From SYIM01 sp041182885 (GTDB taxonomy: Bacteria > Pseudomonadota > Gammaproteobacteria > Burkholderiales > Burkholderiaceae_E): a stretch of DNA of 11,140 bases. The notes beneath the pieces are model-generated. The model did not search any database. It was not told the DNA's origin and was given only the letters and a program-made list of their open reading frames with translations. Below are positions 6,185 through 11,140 of the stretch, piece by piece (position 1 is the stretch's first letter; every line of letters begins with the position of its first letter). The position numbers and the translations under genes are program-made. The stretch spans positions 1-11,140 of the forward strand of contig JBMSQB010000113.1 of NCBI GenBank assembly GCA_049423065.1, given 5' to 3'.

Positions 6185-8076
6185 CCACGCCGTCGCTTCG
6201 CACGCTGATCGAGGGCGCCGACCTGGCACCCCTGCTCATGATGTATGTGCAGCTCTCCGGCGATCGTGCCGAGCTTGCCCGCTACCGTCCGCACATCCGT
6301 GGACCGTGGCGCTGGATGGAAGATGCGCCGCCTGCGCTCAGGGCGCGCCTTCATGAGCGAAGCGCTGAGCTTCTCGAGGCGATCGCGAGCGGTCGCGCGC
6401 AGGCTGCGCCGCCGCCCGCGCCGGATCTGCTTGCCGAGATGGTGAACACCTGCGTGGGCCAAGCGGTGCCCGATGAGTATCTGCCGCTGATTGCCCATGA
6501 GATGGGCCTCGCGGGCACGCCGCTTCTCGAGGTCGACTGGCGGGTCCGCCCCGCCCCTCAGGCGATCGACGGTTTTCATGTGGCGGTGATCGGCGCTGGC
6601 GAGTCAGGCCTTGGCATGGGCATCAAGCTCGCGCGGCTTGGCCTTCGCTATACGATTTTCGAGAAGAACCCGACCGTTGGCGGAACCTGGTTCGAGAATC
6701 AGTACCCGGGATGTGGTGTCGATACGCCCAATCATTTTTACCAGTATTCGTTCGAACCAAACCACGACTGGAGCCGGTATTTTTCGCCGCGTGACGAGCT
6801 CTGGCAGTACCTTGAGCGCGTGGCCGACCGGTACGCGGTGCGGCCGCATATCCGGTTCAACACCGAGGTGACTGAAGCCTCGTGGAACGATGCGCGGGGG
6901 TGCTGGGAGATTGTGGTGCGCGATGCGACCGGCACGCTTCAACACTTCACCGCCAATGCGCTGGTGTGTGCGGTCGGGCAGCTGAACCGGCCCCGGTTTC
7001 CCGACATCGAGGGTCTGGACCGCTTTGCCGGCCCGGCGATGCACACCGCGCAGTGGGATCGGTCGGTTGCGCTCGAGGGGCGTCGGGTTGCCATGATCGG
7101 CACGGGTGCGAGCGGCATGCAGGTGGGGCCGTCGATTGTGGACCGCGTGGCGCAGCTGTCGATCTTTCAGCGCAGCCCGCACTGGGCCGTGCACAACCCG
7201 CTTTATCACGCCAAGGTCGAGCCCGGGAAAAAATGGGCGCTTGCCAACCTTCCTCATTACGCCAGCTGGTATCGGTTCCAGCTGTTCTGGGCCTCGGCCG
7301 ATGGCCTCTACCCGTCGCTGCAGGTTGACCCGGGCTGGCCGACCCCGAACCTGTCGTTGAACGCTGAAAACCATGCAATGCGCGAGCGGCTGATCGAACA
7401 CATCCGTGCCGAGGTGGGGGATGATCCAGGGCTCCTTGCGAAGACCGTGCCCAGCTATCCGCCCTATGGCAAGCGCATGCTGCGGGACAATGGCTGGTTT
7501 CGCATGTTGCGGCGCGAGACCGTTCGACTCATCACCGATCCAATCGAGGCGATCGAGCCCGATGGCGTGCGTACACGGGGAGGCGAGCGCACCCCCGCCG
7601 ACGTGCTGGTGCTTGCCACCGGATTCCAGGCCGATCGTCTCACCTGGCCAATGAAAATCTCGGGCCGCCACGGGGTGACGCTGCGCGAGCGTTGGGGCGA
7701 CGATGATCCGCGCGCCTACCTCGGCATCACGGTACCCGGGTTCCCGAACCTTTTCCTCATGTATGGACCCAACACCAACCTCGCGCATGGCGGAAGCGCA
7801 ATCTTTCACAGCGAGTGCCAGACCCGCTACACGCTCCTCGCGCTTCGCGAGCTCCTCGAGCGGGGGCAACGCGCGCTTGAGGTCCGTGAAGACGTACATG
7901 ATGAATTCAACCGCCGCGTCGATGCGCAGCACGCAAAGATGGTGTGGGCGCATCCGGGTGTGGGCAGCTGGTATAAAAACCGCCGCGGCCGGGTGTTCGC
8001 CACCTCGCCGTGGCGAATGCTCGATTACTGGAATTTCACCCGCGTGATTGAACCTTCCGAGTACCGCTTCAGTTAA
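6181..8076 (+). CDS. Flavin-containing monooxygenase, type I Baeyer-Villiger, 4-hydroxyacetophenone monooxygenase (HAPMO)-like
   Basis: A 631-aa FAD/NADPH enzyme that would convert a ketone to an ester or lactone using O2. An extra N-terminal region of about 130 residues precedes the first Rossmann motif VIGAGESGLG (G138-x-G140-x-x-G143); this extension and total length are characteristic of HAPMO. Then come GGTW (167-170), GCGVDTPNHFYQYSF (178-192), the BVMO fingerprint FAGPAMHTAQWD (282-293, FxGxxxHxxxW[P/D]), the NADPH motif MIGTGASGMQ (305-314) and QRSPHW (330-335). R331 and R432 (YGKRML) would correspond to the essential R339 and R440 of HAPMO if the 8-residue offset holds. ATGF (479-482) and GPNTNLAHGG (529-538) close the FAD/NADPH domains. 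It overlaps the upstream unknown gene by 4 nt. No obvious esterase for its product is in the window. It is cytoplasmic, and the substrate is unknown. Confidence 0.9.
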   Translation: MTTPSLRTLIEGADLAPLLMMYVQLSGDRAELARYRPHIRGPWRWMEDAPPALRARLHERSAELLEAIASGRAQAAPPPAPDLLAEMVNTCVGQAVPDEYLPLIAHEMGLAGTPLLEVDWRVRPAPQAIDGFHVAVIGAGESGLGMGIKLARLGLRYTIFEKNPTVGGTWFENQYPGCGVDTPNHFYQYSFEPNHDWSRYFSPRDELWQYLERVADRYAVRPHIRFNTEVTEASWNDARGCWEIVVRDATGTLQHFTANALVCAVGQLNRPRFPDIEGLDRFAGPAMHTAQWDRSVALEGRRVAMIGTGASGMQVGPSIVDRVAQLSIFQRSPHWAVHNPLYHAKVEPGKKWALANLPHYASWYRFQLFWASADGLYPSLQVDPGWPTPNLSLNAENHAMRERLIEHIRAEVGDDPGLLAKTVPSYPPYGKRMLRDNGWFRMLRRETVRLITDPIEAIEPDGVRTRGGERTPADVLVLATGFQADRLTWPMKISGRHGVTLRERWGDDDPRAYLGITVPGFPNLFLMYGPNTNLAHGGSAIFHSECQTRYTLLALRELLERGQRALEVREDVHDEFNRRVDAQHAKMVWAHPGVGSWYKNRRGRVFATSPWRMLDYWNFTRVIEPSEYRFS

Positions 8077-8114
8077 GCTCGGATTCGTCCACCCTCTTGT
8101 AACCGGATCACACC

Positions 8115-8762
8115 ATGACCGCTGACTCGCTCTCAGACAACTATCGCGGCGTATTCGACACCCGGCTGGGCTTTGGCTCGCGGCCGGCACTGCTGGTGAT
8201 CGATTTTGTGATTGCCTACACCACGCCCGGCGCGCCGTTCTTTGGCCAGGGCGTGGTCGATGCGGTGGATGCTTCGGTACCGCTGATTGCCAAGGCGCGT
8301 GAACTCAAGCTGCCAGTGATCTACACGGTGGTTGAATACCATCCCTCGGGTGCTGACGGCGGACTCTTCTTCAGGAAAGTGCCGTCTTTGAAGCTCTTTG
8401 TGCGCGGCGAGCCGCTCGGTGCGATTGACCCGAAAATCGCCCCCCGACCCGAGGATCTGGTCATTGCCAAGCAGTATCCCAGCCCCTTCTTCGGAACCTC
8501 GCTTGCCTCGACGCTGCACACCATGGGGGTCGATTCCCTGGTGCTGCTCGGATGCTCCACCAGTGGTTGCGTGAGGGCAGCCGCGGTGGATGGTATTCAG
8601 CACGGGTTTCGCGTGATCGTGCCGCGCGAGTGTGTGGGCGACCGGCACGATGCACCGCATCAGGCGGCGCTCTTCGACATCAATGCGAAGTACGGCGACG
8701 TGGTCTCGCGCGCCGAGACACTCGACTGGTTTGGAAAACTGCCTGCGGTCAGTCGGACCTGA
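8115..8762 (+). CDS. Isochorismatase family hydrolase, N-carbamoylsarcosine/maleamate amidohydrolase-like
   Basis: A 215-aa cysteine hydrolase of the isochorismatase superfamily. The catalytic triad is visible as D30 (ALLVIDFVIAY), K119 (VIAKQYPSPFFGT) and C152 (GCSTSGCVRAAAVD). The opening GVFDTRLGFGSRPALLVIDF, the SPFFGT loop and the CSTSGCVRA nucleophile motif place it with N-carbamoylsarcosine amidohydrolases and maleamate amidohydrolases (NicF type), which hydrolyse amide or carbamoyl C-N bonds, rather than with true isochorismatases. It begins 38 bases after the BVMO stop, with no strong Shine-Dalgarno and no terminator between them, so it may be read from the BVMO operon. Its last 14 bases overlap the 3' end of the opposing Bug gene. 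Start 8115 matches the family N-terminus. The substrate is probably an amide-bearing intermediate, but that is inferred only from the family. Confidence 0.9.
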   Translation: MTADSLSDNYRGVFDTRLGFGSRPALLVIDFVIAYTTPGAPFFGQGVVDAVDASVPLIAKARELKLPVIYTVVEYHPSGADGGLFFRKVPSLKLFVRGEPLGAIDPKIAPRPEDLVIAKQYPSPFFGTSLASTLHTMGVDSLVLLGCSTSGCVRAAAVDGIQHGFRVIVPRECVGDRHDAPHQAALFDINAKYGDVVSRAETLDWFGKLPAVSRT

Positions 8763-9804
8763 TTCCCGCCTGGCGCACGATCTTTCCCCACTTGTCGAAT
8801 TCCGAAGCAAAAAATGCCGTGAATTGCGCCGGGGTGCCCGAGGCAACCACTGCGCCGCCCTGCGCGATGGCATTGCGAATGTCGTTCTGCGCGAGAATCT
8901 GATCAAGGGTGTCCGAGAGCCGGGCAATCACTGCAGGATCAGTCCCGGCAGGCGCAAGGAGCCCGAACCAGGTGCCAGCGTCAAAGCCTGCGACGCCTGC
9001 CTGCTGCATGGTGGGCACCTCGGGCAGCAGGGCGGAGCGCTCGGCCGAGGTGATGGCAAGCGGCCGCAGGCGCCCGCCTCTGGCATGGGGAAGTGCGGTC
9101 ACCAGCACGTCGAACATCATGTCGATCTGGCCCGCGATCAGGTCGGTGAGTGCCGGCGCGCTTCCCTTGTACGGGACGTGCACCATCTCGATGCCAGCGA
9201 GCGTCTTGAAGTATTCGCCGGCCAGATGGGCGGCGCTGCCGTTGCCGAATGAGCCGTAGCTGAGCGCGTTGGGGCGAGCCTTCGCCTCGCGAATCACGTC
9301 GGCCACGCTCGCGAGGTTCAGCTTCGGATTGACCACCAGAAGAAGCGGCGCGGTGGCAACGAGTTTGACCGGCGCAAAGCCACGGATCGGCTCGTATCCC
9401 AGCTTCGGATAGGTGTGGGGCGTGACGGTGAGCGGGCCGGCGGCGCTGAAGAGCAGCGTATAGCCATCGGGCGCGGCCTTCGCCACGGTTTCGTGACCAA
9501 TGGTGCCGCCAGCGCCCGGGCGGTTTTCAACCACGAACTGCTGACCCAGCTTCGTGGACAGGGCCTGCGAGATGAGCCGGGCGGTGCTGTCGGTGGACCC
9601 CGCCGCTGCGTAGGGCACGACCACGCGGACGGTTTTGACCGGGTAGGTTTGGGCCAGGCTTGGCTGCGCGAGCGCACCCAGCAGGCAGGCCAAACCGAGC
9701 GCACTGGCGAGCAGGCCGCGCGCACGACCTGCGCGCACACCAGCGGTGGGGGGATGCTCGCTCGCCCCGCGCTCGGGCAGCTTGGCAGCGCCATGGTTTG
9801 GCAT
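8749..9804 (-). CDS. Bug/TctC-family tripartite tricarboxylate transporter substrate-binding protein
   Basis: A 351-aa exported solute receptor of the Bug family, greatly expanded in Bordetella, Cupriavidus and relatives, which binds carboxylated compounds in the periplasm. A long basic N-region (1-30, with R24/R27/R29) precedes a hydrophobic stretch (31-47) and a likely signal peptidase site after QPSLA (47-51). The mature start QTYPVKTVRVVVPYAAAGSTD is typical, with the ligand loop around D72. Later blocks are VENRPGAGGTIGHETVAKA, DGYTLLF, LSYGSFGNGSAAHLAGEYFK and VPYKGSAPALTDLIAGQIDMMF. Start ATG 9804 has GGAG (9812-9815) 7 bases upstream; a GTG at 9738 would give a shorter signal peptide but lacks a Shine-Dalgarno. 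No TctA/TctB membrane subunits are in the window, as is usual for orphan Bug genes. It lies 15 bases after the Rieske gene, implying co-expression. Confidence 0.93.
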   Translation of the reverse strand: MPNHGAAKLPERGASEHPPTAGVRAGRARGLLASALGLACLLGALAQPSLAQTYPVKTVRVVVPYAAAGSTDSTARLISQALSTKLGQQFVVENRPGAGGTIGHETVAKAAPDGYTLLFSAAGPLTVTPHTYPKLGYEPIRGFAPVKLVATAPLLLVVNPKLNLASVADVIREAKARPNALSYGSFGNGSAAHLAGEYFKTLAGIEMVHVPYKGSAPALTDLIAGQIDMMFDVLVTALPHARGGRLRPLAITSAERSALLPEVPTMQQAGVAGFDAGTWFGLLAPAGTDPAVIARLSDTLDQILAQNDIRNAIAQGGAVVASGTPAQFTAFFASEFDKWGKIVRQAGIRSD

Positions 9805-9819
9805 GTTCAGTCTCCGTGG

Positions 9820-11136
9820 TCAGGTGGTGTCGGTGGGTATCTGGGTGACGAGGCCCGCGCGGTCGCCAAAGCGCTCGATCATCACGCGATCAAACGGCAT
9901 ATCGGGTGCTGCGAACCAGCTGCCTGATCGCAGGCGATAGGCATCGGGGAGCATGGGCGCTTCGGGCTCACGACCCGCTTCGGCAAGGGCGCGGGCCTGG
10001 CTCAGCATGAGCCTGCGAAATCGAACGATGGCAGCGTCGGTGGGCGAGAGATGATCGCGGCTGCGGTCAGCAATCAGCCCCTGGCTGTCGTGCACCAGTG
10101 CGTCTTGCTCGGCGACACCGCGGACACCGGTGAAAGTGGCTTCGCGCTGCGCGCGGCGATCGATCAGATAGTCGTTTTCGCGGTTGCGAATGGGGATAAA
10201 GCGCTCATCGACTTCGGCGATCACGCCGTGCCCGCGGGCGAACTTCGCGCGCTCATCGGCGGTGAGCGGGCGATCGGGATTCCACGCATAAGTGTAGATC
10301 CAGCACTGGTGCTCATCGATCGGCACCCAGGTGTAGCCGAATGCGGTTTCACCCGGCAGGGTTGATGGCGTGGTGCTGTGCGAGGGGAGTGCGAACTGCG
10401 CGATTCGCCAGTAGCGCTCGTCGGCGTCGGCAGCGCGTGACCCGCCCACGACAAAGCCCACCGGGTGGTCAACGAACGAGAACTGGGGCAACGGATCTTC
10501 GCGAATCCAGCGCAGTCGTTTCTCATCGGCCGGCGCATCGTCATTTTTGTTTGACGGGACAGACGGCGCCGGCATGTGCAGAAACGAGAAATGCGAGGTG
10601 TCGATGGCGCCTTCGATCGACTGGGCCCAGTTGCATTGCTGGAGCTTCTTCGTGACGAAGGCGTGGCTGTCGGGTACGCACGTGAAATCGAGCTGCGGCA
10701 GTCGCGCCGGCTTGCGCTCGGGTGGGCCGAGATAGGCCCAGACAATTCCGCCTGCTTCCTGTACCGGCCAGGCGTCGATGCGGAGGGTTTGATGGTAATG
10801 CGACTCGGGCGGCACGTTGGGCAACTCGAGCGCGCGGCCGTGGCGGTCAAAGCGCCAGCCGTGATAGATGCAGCGAATCGATGCGTCTTCGTTTCGACCG
10901 TAATACAGGTCAGCGCCCCGATGCGGGCAGCGCGGGTCGATAAGGCCGACCGAGCCCGTGCTGTCGCGAAAGGCGAGCAGCGCCTCGCCCATCACCTTGA
11001 CGCGCAACGGCGGGCCATCAGGCTCGGGCAGTTCGCGTGATAAGGCGACCGGCTGCCAGAAGCGCCGGAAATAGCGACCCATCGGCGTGTCGGGCCCGGT
11101 GCGGGTGAGGAGATCGTTGTCGGCGGGGGAGAGCAT
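9820..11136 (-). CDS. Aromatic ring-hydroxylating oxygenase alpha subunit (Rieske 2Fe-2S, phthalate dioxygenase type)
   Basis: A 438-aa terminal oxygenase. The Rieske domain (about 25-140) carries the cluster ligands C70-x-H72 (RCPHRGADL) and C89-x-x-H92 (CIYHGWRFD), 17 residues apart. The catalytic domain has the NWxQxxEGxxDxxHxxxLH motif at 169-187, with mononuclear iron ligands H182 and H187 and bridging D179; D345 (AEQDALVHDSQG) is the probable third ligand. NDYLIDRRAQR (321-331) is typical of the phthalate 4,5-dioxygenase/vanillate O-demethylase-like group of alpha-only oxygenases. It would hydroxylate or O-demethylate an aromatic substrate with electrons from a separate reductase, which is not in the window. 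Start 11136 gives the family opening MLSPADNDLLTRTGPDTPMG; only 4 upstream bases are visible, so its promoter and Shine-Dalgarno cannot be judged. It is followed by the Bug gene after 15 bases. Confidence 0.93.
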   Translation of the reverse strand: MLSPADNDLLTRTGPDTPMGRYFRRFWQPVALSRELPEPDGPPLRVKVMGEALLAFRDSTGSVGLIDPRCPHRGADLYYGRNEDASIRCIYHGWRFDRHGRALELPNVPPESHYHQTLRIDAWPVQEAGGIVWAYLGPPERKPARLPQLDFTCVPDSHAFVTKKLQQCNWAQSIEGAIDTSHFSFLHMPAPSVPSNKNDDAPADEKRLRWIREDPLPQFSFVDHPVGFVVGGSRAADADERYWRIAQFALPSHSTTPSTLPGETAFGYTWVPIDEHQCWIYTYAWNPDRPLTADERAKFARGHGVIAEVDERFIPIRNRENDYLIDRRAQREATFTGVRGVAEQDALVHDSQGLIADRSRDHLSPTDAAIVRFRRLMLSQARALAEAGREPEAPMLPDAYRLRSGSWFAAPDMPFDRVMIERFGDRAGLVTQIPTDTT

Positions 11137-11140
11137 TGCG

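Noticed and set aside
6604..8190. 528-codon minus-strand open frame opposite the BVMO
   Set aside because: Long antisense frames are expected in GC-rich genes. The translation is low-complexity in His/Arg/Pro with no domain, and the plus strand carries a full set of BVMO motifs.

Overview
The window looks like a metagenomic contig. From about position 479 to the end it reads as a Betaproteobacterium, most likely an uncultured member of the Burkholderiales. The reasons are a GC-rich genome with moderate GC3, a Bug-family solute receptor, a Rieske ring-hydroxylating oxygenase, a Burkholderiales-type FdhD and a dense catabolic layout. The first ~430 bases look different: almost every codon ends in G or C, and the product resembles an actinobacterial surface lipoprotein domain. 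A change of source, by assembly chimera or less likely by transfer, probably lies between about 429 and 500.

Layout. (1) 3-428 (+): 5'-truncated AMIN-like domain protein, followed by a GC-rich hairpin at 433-454. (2) 479-2304 (+): an enolase-superfamily (mandelate racemase/MLE subgroup) enzyme and a GST-family protein, overlapping by 1 nt. (3) 4584-2324 (-): fdhD and an FAD-dependent fumarate-reductase/tricarballylate-dehydrogenase-like flavoprotein, overlapping by 4 nt. (4) 4585-4686: divergent intergenic region with a candidate promoter. (5) 4687-8762 (+): a DUF2889 protein, an unrecognised 283-aa protein, a 631-aa type I Baeyer-Villiger monooxygenase of the 4-hydroxyacetophenone monooxygenase (HAPMO) type, and an isochorismatase-fold hydrolase of the N-carbamoylsarcosine amidohydrolase type. 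(6) 11136-8749 (-): a Rieske oxygenase alpha subunit followed by a Bug-type periplasmic binding protein, whose 3' end overlaps the isochorismatase gene by 14 bp.

Taken together, 479-11136 looks like an accessory catabolic island for an aromatic or ketone-bearing organic acid. The Bug protein would capture the substrate in the periplasm. The Rieske oxygenase would hydroxylate or O-demethylate it, and the BVMO would insert oxygen next to a carbonyl. The MR-type enzyme (probably a dehydratase), the flavoprotein, the GST and the amidohydrolase would handle downstream intermediates. FdhD suggests a formate dehydrogenase or similar molybdoenzyme outside the window. The substrate is not deducible from sequence alone. 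The part least explained by known biology is the tightly packed DUF2889 / unknown protein / HAPMO-like BVMO module. There are no RNA genes, insertion sequences, CRISPR arrays or gene-free stretches over 300 bases; the longest gap is 102 bases (4585-4686).
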